The position numbers were made by a program, and so were the translations under genes. Shown here one piece after another: positions 26,020 through 35,969 of a stretch of DNA of 64,000 nucleotides (positions are counted from its first letter, which is position 1; each line of letters starts with the position of its first letter). The stretch is from Actinophytocola algeriensis (GTDB lineage: Bacteria > Actinomycetota > Actinomycetes > Mycobacteriales > Pseudonocardiaceae), in assembly GCF_014203735.1 (NCBI RefSeq), contig NZ_JACHJQ010000002.1, forward strand, positions 1,239,224-1,303,223, read 5' to 3'. The notes beneath the pieces were generated by a model. That model did no database searches. It saw nothing but the letters and a program-made list of their open reading frames with translations, and had not been told where the DNA came from.

Positions 26020-26880
26020 TCCGGGGCCTCAGCCACCGTACGTATAGCGAGTCGCCGGCCAACGGGCCTGGGCCGTGGACGCTCGGGGAGAACGTCATGG
26101 ATGCGGACGCCAGCCATGCCGAGCGGTAGCGCTGCGTTTCTACGTCGAGGCGTGGCTCGCGCGGTCGGCGTCGAGGTGGCAGCTGCTTAGCTGGAGCACG
26201 GGCCGCCGTCCTCGGCCTACATCGCTCTCGCCGAGCGGGTCCCTGGCAATCCGCGCTTTCTCATGCTCGAGGACTGACCAACGTGGTGTTCACCATGGTC
26301 GTGCTCCTGCTCGATCGCACCGGGCGCCGCAGCCTGCCGCTCACGGCACCGCGGGTCTGTTACTCGGGTTGCTCGTGGGGGGCCACCACCTGGCCGGTCC
26401 TCGACCCGCACCCGCCGTTGTGCTCGCGGACGTGCTCAGCCAGTGCCAACCCGAGCCGGGCACCACTGCCTCCCGGTCGGAGGTGACCGGCGAGCGAAAA
26501 TGTGCACGAACCGCGTCAGGAACGCCCGACCTGGCGTTGTCGGCCTCGACGCGGGCCTACTCGTCGCGGCGGAGGAGACCCAGCAGGCCGATCGCGTACT
26601 TCGCTCCGCACGACAGTACGTGACGCACTCCGCGCACTGGCTGTGCCTACGCCTTGGGTCCCCGTGGCAACGGACCGTGGACGTCAGTTACGAGCAGCTC
26701 ATCCGCCCCACATCACCACCCGCGCGGAGCTGACCACGCGAGTGCACGACCTGCTTCCCGACCTCGCGCCCGTGGCGCTGCGCGGGCACCACCTGCCACT
26801 GCCCCGGCTCGCGCGGCGGCCGTGGCCGGTCGACCTCGCACTGCGCCGCCCGTGACGACCGGCGCGCCTTCGACCGGCGG
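26020..26880. other. Decayed coding DNA, no intact gene
   Basis: Several short frames contain protein-like snatches, such as SSAYIALAERVPGNPRFLMLED near 26200-26277 and LTTRVHDLLPDLAPVALRGH near 26740. None has a convincing start, length or family. Judging by its neighbours this is degraded coding sequence. Confidence 0.4.
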
Positions 26881-27239
26881 GTCGTGGTGCGGGCAGGGTG
26901 TACGAAGCCCTCGACGTCATGCTCGGGTGCCCCGTCGCGGTGAAGATGTTCCAGCCAGAGGGCAACGCGGTCGCCCGCTACCGGTTCACCGCGGAAGCCC
27001 GCCTGCTCGCAGGGCTGGCCCACCCCGCGCTCGTCACCGTCTACGACGTCTGCCTCGACAGCGACAAACCCTTCCTGGTCATGCAACTGGTCAACGGCCC
27101 ACTCTGCGCGACGTGCTCGACCGCGGCCCACTGGAACCCGCCGCCGTCGCCCGCTTCCGGCGCCCGGCTGGCGGACGTACTCGCCTACGTCCACGCCCGG
27201 GACATCGTGCACCGCGACATCAAGCTCCAGCCGGAGGTG

Positions 27240-27240
<1 letters not shown>
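26880..27240 (+). pseudogene. Serine/threonine protein kinase N-lobe relic
   Basis: VYEALDVMLGCPVAVKMFQP (with the conserved Lys), FTAEARLLAGLAHPALVTVY and PFLVMQLVNGP are a PknB-type N-lobe. After a frame change the sequence returns with ARLADVLAYVHARDIVHRDI, the catalytic-loop HRD. The chain then breaks at IKLQPEVQLVERAY, where it joins a catalase-peroxidase fragment. The glycine loop, activation segment and C-lobe are absent. Confidence 0.75.
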
Positions 27241-27538
<298 letters not shown>

Positions 27539-27715
27539 GCCGGTTGTACTGAAGAACACGACGAACGCGGCTGATCATGGCTGGGCGATCCGAAGCGCGT
27601 TCGTCCTCTGTGGATCGGCACCAGATCGAGTGGTAACAGTCGTCTCCGTCTTTCTGTTGGCTCAATCGGGGAACTCACCGGACACGTCGGTTTCACCGAA
27701 GGATCGGAGTGGGAC

Positions 27716-28093
27716 ATGAAACGCACAGTCCGGAACGGTCTCGTGGCAGCGGCCACCCTTGCCGTGGTGATCGGGGGACCCGCGGCCACGGCCACACCGG
27801 CCGTGCCGCACACCGTCATGGCCCAGCAGCAGGACGAGGACCGGGATCGCGGGGACCAGGACGACGACCATGGACTATGGGGGCTGCTCGGCCTCGTCGG
27901 GCTCGTCGGTCTACTCGGGTTGATCCGACGAGGACGCCGGAACGACCAGCTCGCCGGACCGGCGGTCGCGCCACCGGTCACCCAGTCGGAGATGCCGGCC
28001 CGTCAGCCGGTCGACCACATTCAGCCCGGCGCGCCGCAGCAGTACGCCGATCCCGCCCGGCCACCGCGCGACGGTGGATACCGGCAGCTGTAG
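27716..28093 (+). CDS. WGxxGxxG-motif small membrane or exported protein
   Basis: This 125-aa protein has a signal-peptide-like N-terminus (MKRTVRNGLVAAATLAVVIG) and a strongly acidic spacer (DEDRDRGDQDDDHG). Next comes a Gly/Leu-rich membrane segment, WGLLGLVGLVGLLGLIRRGR, which is the WGxxGxxG pattern. A Pro/Gln-rich cytoplasmic tail follows. Such proteins are common in bacteria and have no clear assigned function. The ATG follows GGAGTGGGAC. Confidence 0.8.
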   Translation: MKRTVRNGLVAAATLAVVIGGPAATATPAVPHTVMAQQQDEDRDRGDQDDDHGLWGLLGLVGLVGLLGLIRRGRRNDQLAGPAVAPPVTQSEMPARQPVDHIQPGAPQQYADPARPPRDGGYRQL

Positions 28094-28250
28094 CGGTCAA
28101 TGCGACCACACGCGCACAACAGCACCGTCGCGTCCCCGGGCGAGGTTGCCCAGCCGGCGTGCCACCGAACGGATGGCAGGCGGAGCTGACGGCACCGCCT
28201 GGTCCGAACACACCGCGAAGGTTGCCTTGGTCCTTTGTGTTGTTTGAAGG

Positions 28251-28592
28251 GTGTGCCCGGAGGTAGCTGTGCTCATGTGGCTGCCGCGACCGTCCGGCGT
28301 TTACCACCCACAGGGCGGCACCTGGCTGCTGGCCAAGGCCCTGCGCGACGCCGGCGTCGGGCCCGGGGCCGATGTCCTGGAGGTTCGACCGGGTGCGGGT
28401 CTCCGGTTCGGTCTCGTGCTGGCCAACCCCGTACGTGCCCGGCGTCCCGGGTGTTCCCGCACGCGGCTCCAGCAGCGCGTGGAAGTCGGTATCGACGGCC
28501 GCACCGTTCTCGACCGGTTGTGCACCGCACCACCCGATCTCCTCGCACCAGGCCGCGGTCTTCTCACCGCCCACTCCGCACTGTGCGAGTGA
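28251..28592 (+). pseudogene. HemK/MTQ2-like methyltransferase relic with internal deletion
   Basis: The start reads WLPRPSGVYHPQGGTWLLAK and VGPGADVLEV, the beginning of a release-factor-type methyltransferase. The middle of the SAM-binding domain is lost. The catalytic NPPY-like region survives out of frame as VLANPYVPGVPGVPARGSS, and the chain ends in DGRTVLDRLCTAPPDLLAPG. At least two frame changes are present, so it is not functional. Confidence 0.6.
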
Positions 28593-28720
28593 ACACCACG
28601 CTTCACTGTGGGATGAGGAGTCCGAGACCCACCGGGCTGCCTCGGCTACAGCGGGCTACCCGCAGCCAGACGGCCGAATGTTCACCACCTGGCGGCTTGA
28701 CCACTGCCGGAGTCAGGCCT

Positions 28721-28751
28721 GCCCGACCCGCCGGCATGAGACGGGTCGGGC
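28721..28751 (-). terminator. Terminator hairpin of the hemerythrin/ferritin-like operon
   Basis: GCCCGACCCG (28721-28730) pairs perfectly with CGGGTCGGGC (28742-28751), giving a 10-bp stem and 11-nt loop. It is located 26 nt beyond the stop codon of the minus-strand hemerythrin gene. Confidence 0.75.
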
Positions 28752-28776
28752 GAGCTGTCACCAGCAGCCCGAGCGC

Positions 28777-29829
28777 TCAGCTCGGCGCCGTGATCGCCTT
28801 CTGAACGAGGTCCTTGGTGCGGTCGAACAGCGACAGGGCCGGTCCGGCGAGGGTGTTCGCGGTAGCGGACTCGACGCCGGGGTGGGGGTGGGTCGGTGCG
28901 ACCGCTTCCGCTGCCTTGACCGCGGCCGTCATGGTGCGCAGCTCGGCGCCCCCGACCTCGCGCCGCAGGTAGCGGAACTCGTAGGCCTCCTCCTTGCTGG
29001 CGTGGTCGAGGACGTCGATGCGCAACTGGTCGAGCAACTGGGGGAACTCGGGGGCATCCGGGCCCATCTTCTCCAACTCCGCCAGGGTCTCCTTGGCGGA
29101 GTGTTCCTCGGCGAGCCGGTCGTCGACGATGTCGTCACCGCCGTGTACCCGCAACCGGGTCAGGGGATGGACCACCTGCTCCTCGGCGGTCTCGTGCACG
29201 GCGAGCAGTCGCACCAGTCGCTGGAACGCATCCGTACGTGCTTTCCCCGTGGCCGACTCGACCTCGATGAACAGGTCGCGAATCTGGGTGTGCTGGCGGA
29301 GCAGCAGATCTACCACATCCTGCTCCGCCGAGCCGTCCGGTTTGCCGTCGCCCGTGACCGTGGCGGCACCGGGCAGCTGTGCTGGTTTGCGCGGCGCTTT
29401 CTTGCGAAGTTTGATCATCTGAGCGCCGATCTCCTGCAGCTGCTTGCGGCCCAGGCCTTCGCGGACTTGCGGGAACCAGCCCTCTTCCTCTTTGCCGAAG
29501 TGGCGTGACACCGTCTCGATCAGCACGGTGGCCTTGGCGTTGAAGCGTTCGTCGTCTGGCGTCATCGCCGCCAGCTCCGTACACAACACTTCCGCTACGT
29601 GGTTTTCCTCGTAGGAACGCAGTACGTCGTCCTCGAGATCCGGCAGCCGCTTGCGCAGTTCGGGGTGCATGCACTCGTTTTCCAGGTACGAGTAGATGGT
29701 CAACGCCTTGACGACGCGCCGCATGGCTGCGCCCTTGCTTCTCTTTGTCTCCGCGGACTGGAACTCCCGGAACAGGCGACGGATCTCCTTGTGGTCCTCT
29801 TTGAGTAGCACGATGGCGTCGGTCGACAT
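28777..29829 (-). CDS. Double hemerythrin-domain protein
   Basis: This 350-aa protein has two HHE cation-binding domains. Domain 1 (residues 1-140) has LLKEDHKEIRRLFREFQ, YSYLENECMHPELRK, SYEENHVAEVLC and VSRHFGKEEEGWFP. Domain 2 (about 170-315) has LLLRQHTQIRDLFIEVES, VHETAEEQVVHPLTR, RLAEEHSAKETLAELEK and LDHASKEEAYEFRYLRR. The His/Glu residues for a di-iron centre are present in both. Such proteins bind O2 or NO or respond to iron and oxidative stress. It starts 2 nt after the partial copy upstream (29832-30215) and shares its operon, ending at the strong hairpin at 28721-28751. Confidence 0.9.
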   Translation of the reverse strand: MSTDAIVLLKEDHKEIRRLFREFQSAETKRSKGAAMRRVVKALTIYSYLENECMHPELRKRLPDLEDDVLRSYEENHVAEVLCTELAAMTPDDERFNAKATVLIETVSRHFGKEEEGWFPQVREGLGRKQLQEIGAQMIKLRKKAPRKPAQLPGAATVTGDGKPDGSAEQDVVDLLLRQHTQIRDLFIEVESATGKARTDAFQRLVRLLAVHETAEEQVVHPLTRLRVHGGDDIVDDRLAEEHSAKETLAELEKMGPDAPEFPQLLDQLRIDVLDHASKEEAYEFRYLRREVGGAELRTMTAAVKAAEAVAPTHPHPGVESATANTLAGPALSLFDRTKDLVQKAITAPS

Positions 29830-29831
29830 GG

Positions 29832-30215
29832 TCAGTCCTTCCCTGCGGCGGGGGTCGGGCGAGTGGGTGTGACCGCCTCAGCGGTTCTCAGCGCGGCGGA
29901 GAAGGCTCGTAGCTCGCCTGCGGGTACATCCCGGCGCAGGTAGCGGAACGCGGCCAGCGTCTGTCCGGTGCGGTACTCCTCGGCGAGCAGGTCGGCGACG
30001 ATGTGGTCGCCGCCGTGCACATACAGCCGGGTCGGGGGGTGCAACACCTGCTCGGCGGCGGCCTCGTGCACCGTCAGCAGCCGCACCAGGCCGTGGAAGG
30101 CGTGCGCCCTGGCTGCCGAGGAACTCGATTCGACTTCGACGAACAAGTCGCGGATCCGCGTGTGCTGCTCGACCAGCAGGTCAACCACATCCTGTTCGAC
30201 CGCGGGGTCGGTCAT
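29832..30215 (-). CDS. Short hemerythrin-like protein with an internal deletion
   Basis: This 127-aa protein is a close relative of domain 2 of the neighbouring gene. EQDVVDLLVEQHTRIRDLFV, VHEAAAEQVLHPPTR and HGGDHIVADLLAEEYRTGQT jump directly to FRYLRRDVPAGELRAFSAAL. Some 35 residues that carry the last metal-ligand helices in the neighbour (the segment ending DHASKEEAYE) are missing in frame. The frame and RBS (GAGGAGAAGGAC before ATG 30215) are intact, so the protein is probably made. It should lack a complete di-iron site. Confidence 0.75.
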   Translation of the reverse strand: MTDPAVEQDVVDLLVEQHTRIRDLFVEVESSSSAARAHAFHGLVRLLTVHEAAAEQVLHPPTRLYVHGGDHIVADLLAEEYRTGQTLAAFRYLRRDVPAGELRAFSAALRTAEAVTPTRPTPAAGKD

Positions 30216-30234
30216 GTCCTTCTCCTCGAGACGT

Positions 30235-31449
30235 TCAGGCCTTGCTGCCGGACTGCTGTCGCAGTTCGGACACGGGGTGCGGGCCGTCGGTCTCCGCTCG
30301 GTAGTCGGTGCCGAACTGGGTTTGGTGCTGGTCGACGACCAGTTCGCTGGGCGGGAGCTCACCTGCCATGAGCTTGTCCTGCAACTTCTCGAACCGCTCG
30401 TGCGCGTCGGTCACATAGCCGGCGCCCAGGGTGGTCAGGTCGATCTGCGTGTCGAGCAGGTGGCGCAGGTATTCCTTGTTCGGCTCGAACGTCACCGGTG
30501 CGGGCAACTCCGGCGGAAGGAGCTCGTCGGGGTCCCGCTTGTCGTGCTTACGGAACAATTCGACCGCGATCCGCAGTTGCTCGATCTCCATGTTCAGGTG
30601 CAGCTCCCAGATCGCCTTCACCTTCGGATCGGACTCGTGCTGCATGAACGAGTGATAGAGGTAGACCTCGTTGTACTCGTGCAGGACCAACCGCTCCCAC
30701 CACGTCTCGCCGGGGTCGACCAGCGACTCGTAGTGCGTCACGTGCTCCTCCTCGATCATCGCGATCTCCTGGTAGAGCTGTCGCGCGATCGGTTCCATGT
30801 ACTGCGGGCCGACGTTCATGTAGAAGTTCATGGTCTGCTGCTCGGCGGACATCACCGTCAACGCGTGCATCTTCGACAACGGCGCCGCGCTGTTGCGGTC
30901 GTACGGGTCGCGGACGTTGTCAACCGGGTGCCGGTGGTGGTACTTCGTCGGACGGCCGGGCATCACCTCGGTGAGGCCCTGCACAAGCTTCTCCGCCTTA
31001 CGGTGCTGGATCATCTCGTAGAGGTTCGAGTACCGGTAGAGATGGTCGAAATCCTCCAGCACTCCGAACTCGTAGGCCTGCTTCAGGTAGGGATCGGGTT
31101 CCATCCGCGCGATCCACGCCGTCAGGTCCACCGCCACCTGCTCGTAGAAGATCGTCGTCTCCAACGGAGAGGACTGACCCGGCAGCAGCCAGTTCACCAC
31201 CTTCTGCTGCTGTTGCTCGATGTAACGGATCTCAGCCAGCTTCCGGGTGACGTCCTGGTCCTGGCACACCCTGGCGAAGTTGTGGCTGAACATGATCGAC
31301 TCGACCTCGATGCCGTTCATCGTGATGATCCGGCACAACGTGTATGGATCACTGAGATCCGGGTCCACGGGAAGCACGTCCAGCTCCCGCCAGTTTCGCA
31401 TCTGCTGGTCAAGCGGGATGCCCTGCTGCTCAAGCGGATTGAAAGTCAT
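30235..31449 (-). CDS. Large ferritin-like di-iron protein
   Basis: This 404-aa, mostly helical protein is rich in Glu/His helix patterns: GIEVESIMFSHNFARVCQDQ, IFYEQVAVDLTAWIARMEPD, VLEDFDHLYRYSNLYEMIQH, IAMIEEEHVTHYESLVDPGE, and LHLNMEIEQLRIAVELFRKH. The paired E..H motifs are those of ferritin-like di-iron domains, possibly two in tandem. I do not know a named subgroup. The open frame extends to 31614, but ATG 31449 (MTFNPLEQQGIPLDQQ) gives the plausible N-terminus. It is followed at 19 nt by the short hemerythrin and then the double hemerythrin, making a three-gene iron or oxidant-stress operon. Confidence 0.82.
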   Translation of the reverse strand: MTFNPLEQQGIPLDQQMRNWRELDVLPVDPDLSDPYTLCRIITMNGIEVESIMFSHNFARVCQDQDVTRKLAEIRYIEQQQQKVVNWLLPGQSSPLETTIFYEQVAVDLTAWIARMEPDPYLKQAYEFGVLEDFDHLYRYSNLYEMIQHRKAEKLVQGLTEVMPGRPTKYHHRHPVDNVRDPYDRNSAAPLSKMHALTVMSAEQQTMNFYMNVGPQYMEPIARQLYQEIAMIEEEHVTHYESLVDPGETWWERLVLHEYNEVYLYHSFMQHESDPKVKAIWELHLNMEIEQLRIAVELFRKHDKRDPDELLPPELPAPVTFEPNKEYLRHLLDTQIDLTTLGAGYVTDAHERFEKLQDKLMAGELPPSELVVDQHQTQFGTDYRAETDGPHPVSELRQQSGSKA

Positions 31450-31777
31450 CGCCGGTCCAATGAACGGAGGAGTGTTGCCGTCTCGGGCGAGTACCCGTCG
31501 CACCGACAGGTACTCGACGACCGACCGTGGGATATTTCGACCTTGACGACGCCGGCGGGGCCGTTTGGGCACACGATCGGCGACCAAGGGCACCAGCAAG
31601 GAACCGGTGACCACCCGATCGTGTGGTGGTGATCGCCATCGAAGTTCGAGTGCGCGACGCCGAGCACGACCCCGCTGCGATCACGTGCGCGCGGTGTGAA
31701 CGCGAAGTATCGCCCCAGCCAGCCACCAACCGGGGGAATCATGCGTCGGCCGGGTTCCAACAGGGTATGCCCCGCGC
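31450..31777. other. Upstream region of the ferritin-like operon, no gene
   Basis: No supported coding frame was found. This interval should hold the promoter of the minus-strand operon starting at 31449. No clear operator repeat was recognised. Confidence 0.4.
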
Positions 31778-31885
31778 ATGTTCCCCAGACGATCTGTCGA
31801 AGGCCGGGTCATGCTGGTGACCGGTGGTTCCGCCGATGTCGGGCGCTCGATCGCGGCGTGCCTCGCGGCCGCGGGCGCAGCCGTC
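31778..31885 (+). pseudogene. Short-chain dehydrogenase N-terminal relic
   Basis: FPRRSVEGRVMLVTGGSADV and GRSIAACLAAAGAAVVRCAR make the first beta-alpha unit of an SDR, with the TGGSADVG cofactor loop (usual pattern TGxxxGIG). Sequence similarity ends after about 35 residues. No catalytic YxxxK follows. Confidence 0.55.
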
Positions 31886-32124
31886 GTGAGGTGTGCCCGG
31901 GACGGCATATGGCTGCGGGCAGCGGCTCGACCCCTTCCGGGATCGTCGCCCCGGTCGCGCGCGACCTCAGGTATGCGCGGGCCCATGGCGTCAGCGATGT
32001 TCGCCGTCGTTCGGCTCAGCAACGACCAACTCCTCGAAAACGCCACCGACATCGTTCGGTCCGGAGATGACGATGACATGACCAGCGCGGCGAGCAACGC
32101 CACGGCGGGACGGTGGGCGACCCC

Positions 32125-32229
32125 ATGAGGATCCGGCCCCTCGGAGGCGGGCTCGGCTGCCTCCTGATGATCGTCTTCTCCGTGCTCGCGTCCGTCATCC
32201 TCACGATCGTGCTCAACCTCGATCTGTGA
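32125..32229 (+). CDS. Conserved 34-aa single-pass membrane peptide
   Basis: MRIRPLGGGLGCLLMI is followed by VFSVLASVILTIVLNLDL: a basic N-terminus, a Gly-rich turn and one transmembrane helix. Very similar tiny proteins recur in actinomycete genomes from memory, which is why I call it real despite its length. The function is unknown. There is no strong RBS; it may be coupled to a short upstream frame (from ATG 32078) that ends within its start region. Confidence 0.55.
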   Translation: MRIRPLGGGLGCLLMIVFSVLASVILTIVLNLDL

Positions 32230-32453
32230 CCGCGACTCTCCGGTTCCCCACCAATCGCACCAGGCGTTCCCCCCGGTCCATCCGGACCCGGTCGCGCGGA
32301 TGACAAGGCCGTGCTCACCCACCAGGACGGCGAACGGCCGGGACGCGCGACGTGCTGGCCGCACGCTGGACCCGTCCCCGGAAATGATCCCGCGACCAGA
32401 CCGGCTCCCCCGACGCCAGCTGGGACACATCGGGAGACCTACGTAGGGTCGCG

Positions 32454-32792
32454 GTGGCCAAGCAACAGTCCTCCATGCCATCCCCAAGACATGTTTCCCC
32501 CGTCCGGAAGCGGACCGCGGCCGTCCCCGGTGAGCGACTTCGGCGAGCCGTGGACACGGTGCTGGCCGACCTCGACGCCGACGACGCTGACCCCGCCCGT
32601 CTCGACGACATCCTGCGTACCGCACTCGCGTGGACCGCGGCCGCCGGCGACACATGCCGGATCGCCCCAGCCGTGTCACAGGTGCGGGACGCTCGCGCCT
32701 GTCTCAGCCACGCCGAAACCGAGCAAGCCAGGTCAGCGCTGCTCGCAGCCCGCGACAGCCTGCAGCTCGTGCCGAACCAGCGCATCCCCTGA
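32454..32792 (+). CDS. Hypothetical protein, 112 aa
   Basis: The GTG start gives VAKQQSSMPSPRHVSPVRKR, followed by a helical body (ERLRRAVDTVLADLDADDAD, CLSHAETEQARSALLAARDS). The composition and amphipathic helices look like a real cytoplasmic protein. I do not recognise the family. It has no operon partner. Confidence 0.45.
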   Translation: MAKQQSSMPSPRHVSPVRKRTAAVPGERLRRAVDTVLADLDADDADPARLDDILRTALAWTAAAGDTCRIAPAVSQVRDARACLSHAETEQARSALLAARDSLQLVPNQRIP

Positions 32793-33259
32793 CATCCTCA
32801 CCAGGCGGACCATATTCAGGTGCGTTTGAGCGGTCGAAGCCGTGCTCGCACACGTGCTCCCCGGCGACCGGACGTGCTGTCCCGCAGACCTAGACCGAAC
32901 CGCCGGTCCCTTGCCGCGTTCGACGAACGGGATCCCCACGTCTACCGCACCGGAACCCGCTTCGCAGCATGGGCCGCAGGTGCGACGATGGTGATCGTCT
33001 CTCGCCCGTTCGGCCCCGTCTGGGCGCTCCCACCGCCGTCCGACTGGAAAGCTTCCGACGGGACGTCGGCGCACGCTCGTAGGTTCGGGCGAGAAGACGA
33101 CCAGAAGGTCGTGGAGGACCGCGTCGACACCGTTCAGCTCGGCCTGCGCGACAGGGCGTCGCCTTTCCCGAATGAGTTCGCCCGTCACGGAGCTTCAGCG
33201 CGCTGATCTGGCCGGTAGCGGATAGGGCCGAACCACGGCCGGACAACCGTGACGTTCGG
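32793..33259. other. No supported gene
   Basis: Frames on both strands here are Arg/Pro/Ser-rich shadows. No motif, RBS or hairpin stood out. Confidence 0.4.
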
Positions 33260-33379
33260 TCATTCCTCCACGTCGTCCTGCTGCTGTTCCCGTACGCGGG
33301 TCTCGGCCTCTTCGCCTTCCTCGCGGCCGCCCTCGGCGGGTTCTTCTGGGTGCTCGGTACGTCCTCGGTCATGTGCCAT
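33260..33379 (-). CDS. Possible 39-aa highly acidic peptide
   Basis: MAHDRGRTEHPEEPAEGG is followed by a Glu-rich stretch and ends REQQQDDVEE. The coding strand shows consistent Glu/Gln/Arg codon use over its whole length. No proper RBS precedes the ATG. It is reported as a possibility only. Confidence 0.25.
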   Translation of the reverse strand: MAHDRGRTEHPEEPAEGGREEGEEAETRVREQQQDDVEE

Positions 33380-33988
33380 GGGGGGTGGGTTCCCGGTTCT
33401 TGGCCGCTCAACCGAGATTGGCATCTGCCCCGCGTTGAACGATGGTTCGAATCCTGATCGGAAATGGGTGCCAAGACGAGCAGGCCACGCATGGAACGAA
33501 CATCCGCGGGCACCACTCCGACGCGATCTCGCGCGGGAACAAAGACCGCCATCCGCACGAGGTGGGTCGCTGTCGCAGGGCGTGGTGGTCTTCGCGGTGT
33601 CACAGCAGTCACGGACGCGACGCCCGGTTCGTGCGCCGCCAGCGGCGGTGTCAGCTAACTCGACGACATCACCGTCGACCGGGGTCCTTGTTCACCTCGC
33701 CGGGTTCGAACCTCCTCACCGAGGTCCACCGATGACCACCACGTGGACCTGGCCGTCCGCACCCTTGGCGTGGTGTCCAGCGAAAGTCATGGCTTCCTCG
33801 CAGATAGGCCGACGTCATGCCTCGGATGGGACGGGCACGCTGCCTGACCGGGAAACCACGCCACTGACGACGGGCGAAGGCCGGATAACATGGTTCTCGA
33901 TCCGCAAACGCCGATGACCACGGCACTCGGCGCGGACGAGCGGCGACGTTGACCGCGGTCCGTACGCATAGCGGCACCCCGGCTCCCA
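33380..33988. other. No supported gene
   Basis: Only short, compositionally biased frames occur between the acidic peptide and the DUF3099 gene. Nothing recognisable was found on either strand. Confidence 0.4.
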
Positions 33989-34390
33989 TCAGCTGTCGAT
34001 GACGGGGTGGTCGCCGGTGTCGATCGCCGTCGCCGACCGCTGGTACCGGTTGACCTTCTTCCGCCTGCGGGGTGGGCGGTCGTTGGCGATCAGCACCGCG
34101 ATCCACGGCAGTGGGATCGACAGCAGCGCAAGTGCCAGTGCCAGCCACCAGGTGCTGTGGAGGACCCCCGCGATCGCCAGGCATGAGATGCGCACGAGCA
34201 TGATCGTCAGGTACTTCCGTTTGCGCGCCGCTTGTTCCTCCTCGTGCGACGGCGCGGCTTCGGTGATGAGAACCGGTTCCCTGTCCCGCTCGTGCTTCAC
34301 GCACACCTCCACATTCGGGTTGTCCCGGTCCTCATCCGCCGTGACCACGTCCCGCCGGTCTCGTTCGACTGTCTTCCGCCGTGAGGTCAC
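33989..34390 (-). CDS. DUF3099 membrane protein
   Basis: In this 133-aa protein, an N-terminal acidic/basic cytoplasmic part leads to [20 protein letters not shown], two transmembrane segments ([38 protein letters not shown]) and [12 protein letters not shown]. This is the DUF3099 pattern, an actinobacterial membrane family of unknown function. Its GTG start (34390) lies inside the end of qcrB, overlapping it by 59 nt, so it is likely translated from the qcr message. Confidence 0.85.
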   Translation of the reverse strand: MTSRRKTVERDRRDVVTADEDRDNPNVEVCVKHERDREPVLITEAAPSHEEEQAARKRKYLTIMLVRISCLAIAGVLHSTWWLALALALLSIPLPWIAVLIANDRPPRRRKKVNRYQRSATAIDTGDHPVIDS

Positions 34391-35969
34391 CGTCGTCCGT
34401 GCCGGCGTTCGCCCTCGCCTGGTGCAGGGCGGCCACTTCGTCGTCCGGGTCGGGGCTGAAGAACCCGCCTTGTTTGGGGGAACCCGCGGCGCCGAGCTGG
34501 TTCATCTTCGTCGGCACCGGGGTGCCCTGGTAGGTCAGGTGGGCGCCATCGCTGTCGAGTGGTTGGTGCACCTCGATGAACGCGCCGTGCGGGAGTCGTT
34601 TGATGATCCCGGTTTCCACGCCGTGTTCGAGGACGCGCCGGTCGCCGCGCTGCAGGCCGAGGCAGGTCCAGTAGGTGAGCACGTAGGCGATCGGCGGCAG
34701 GATGAGCAGTCCGATCCGCCCTGCCCAGGTGATGGCGTTGAGGGAGATGGCGAACTTGTTGGCGATGATGTCGTTGCCGCCGGAGACCAGCAGCACGCCG
34801 AAGAACGTCAGTGCCATCACGCCGAGGCTGGTGCGTACCGGCACGTCCCGTGGACGCTGCAGGAGGTTGTGCCAGGCGGTGTCGCCGGACAGGCGCCGCT
34901 CCAGCCATGGGTAGAGCGCCGCGAGGGTGATCATGACCAGTGGCAGCGCCGCGGTGGGCCAGAACTGGGCCGGGATCACGTAGTTGCCCAGGTGCAGGTC
35001 CCAGGGCGGCCAGAGCCGGCTGGAACCGTCGAGCCAACCGATGTACCAGTCCGGCTGCGAACCGGCGGACACGTGCGCGGCGTTGTACGGGCCGAACAGC
35101 CAGACCGGATTGATCTGGAGGAGTCCTGCCATCAGGCCGAGGACCGCGACGACCCCGACGAAGAACGCACCGCTCTTCACCGCGAACACCGGCAGGATCC
35201 GCACTCCGACGACGTTGTGCTCGGTGCGCCCCACGCCGGGGAACTGGGTGTGCTTCTGGTACCACACCAGAGCGAGGTGCACGACGATCAACGCGAGCAG
35301 GATTCCCGGCAGCAGCAGCGCGTGGACGATGTAGAGCCGCGGGATGATCTCGGTACCGGGAAACTCCGACCCGAAGACCAGCCAGTGCGCCCACGTGCCC
35401 ACGACCGGGATGGCCTGCACGATGCCCGACATGATCCGCAAACCCGTGCCGGACAGCAGGTCGTCGGGCAGCGAGTAGCCCGCGAACCCTTCTGCCATCC
35501 CGAGCGTGAACAGCAGGATGCCGATCACCCAGTTGGTCTCCCTCGGTCTGCGGAACGCGCCGGTGAAGAACACCCGCAGCATGTGCACCAGGATCGCGGC
35601 CATGAAGATCAGCGCGGACCAGTGGTGGATCTGCCGCACGAACAAGCCGCCGCGCACCTCGAACGTGATCTGCAGCGTGCTCTCGTACGCCCGGGACATG
35701 TCCACGCCGCGCAGCCCGTCATAGGCACCCTGGTAGCGCACCTCGACCATGGACGGGTCGAAGAACAGCGCGAGGTAGGTGCCCGACAGCAGCAGCACCA
35801 CGAAGCTGTACAGCGCGATCTCGCCGAGCAGGAAAGACCAGTGGGTCGGGAAGACCTTGTTGATCTGCCTGCGGACGGCGGCCGCGGCGTGGAACCGGTC
35901 GTCCGCGGCGTCGGCGACCCGCCCGATGCGGCCGCCGCGCTGCTTGGTCGGTCTGTCCAGTGAAGTCAT
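34332..35969 (-). CDS. qcrB: Cytochrome bc1 complex cytochrome b subunit
   Basis: This 545-aa protein begins [13 protein letters not shown]. The N-terminal heme-b bundle has [20 protein letters not shown] with the paired His and [12 protein letters not shown]. The quinol-site loop [19 protein letters not shown] and [16 protein letters not shown] are typical of actinobacterial QcrB. Further helices and a hydrophilic C-terminal tail of over 100 residues follow, also typical of this phylum. It works in the respiratory bc1-aa3 supercomplex, oxidising menaquinol. The open frame extends upstream, but ATG 35969 overlaps the qcrA stop (ATGA). Confidence 0.95.
   Translation of the reverse strand: MTSLDRPTKQRGGRIGRVADAADDRFHAAAAVRRQINKVFPTHWSFLLGEIALYSFVVLLLSGTYLALFFDPSMVEVRYQGAYDGLRGVDMSRAYESTLQITFEVRGGLFVRQIHHWSALIFMAAILVHMLRVFFTGAFRRPRETNWVIGILLFTLGMAEGFAGYSLPDDLLSGTGLRIMSGIVQAIPVVGTWAHWLVFGSEFPGTEIIPRLYIVHALLLPGILLALIVVHLALVWYQKHTQFPGVGRTEHNVVGVRILPVFAVKSGAFFVGVVAVLGLMAGLLQINPVWLFGPYNAAHVSAGSQPDWYIGWLDGSSRLWPPWDLHLGNYVIPAQFWPTAALPLVMITLAALYPWLERRLSGDTAWHNLLQRPRDVPVRTSLGVMALTFFGVLLVSGGNDIIANKFAISLNAITWAGRIGLLILPPIAYVLTYWTCLGLQRGDRRVLEHGVETGIIKRLPHGAFIEVHQPLDSDGAHLTYQGTPVPTKMNQLGAAGSPKQGGFFSPDPDDEVAALHQARANAGTDDGDLTAEDSRTRPAGRGHGG

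Noticed and set aside
33999-35963. A 654-aa plus-strand frame opposite qcrB
   Set aside because: QcrB on the minus strand is unmistakable. The plus frame is a high-GC shadow rich in His, Gln and Arg.
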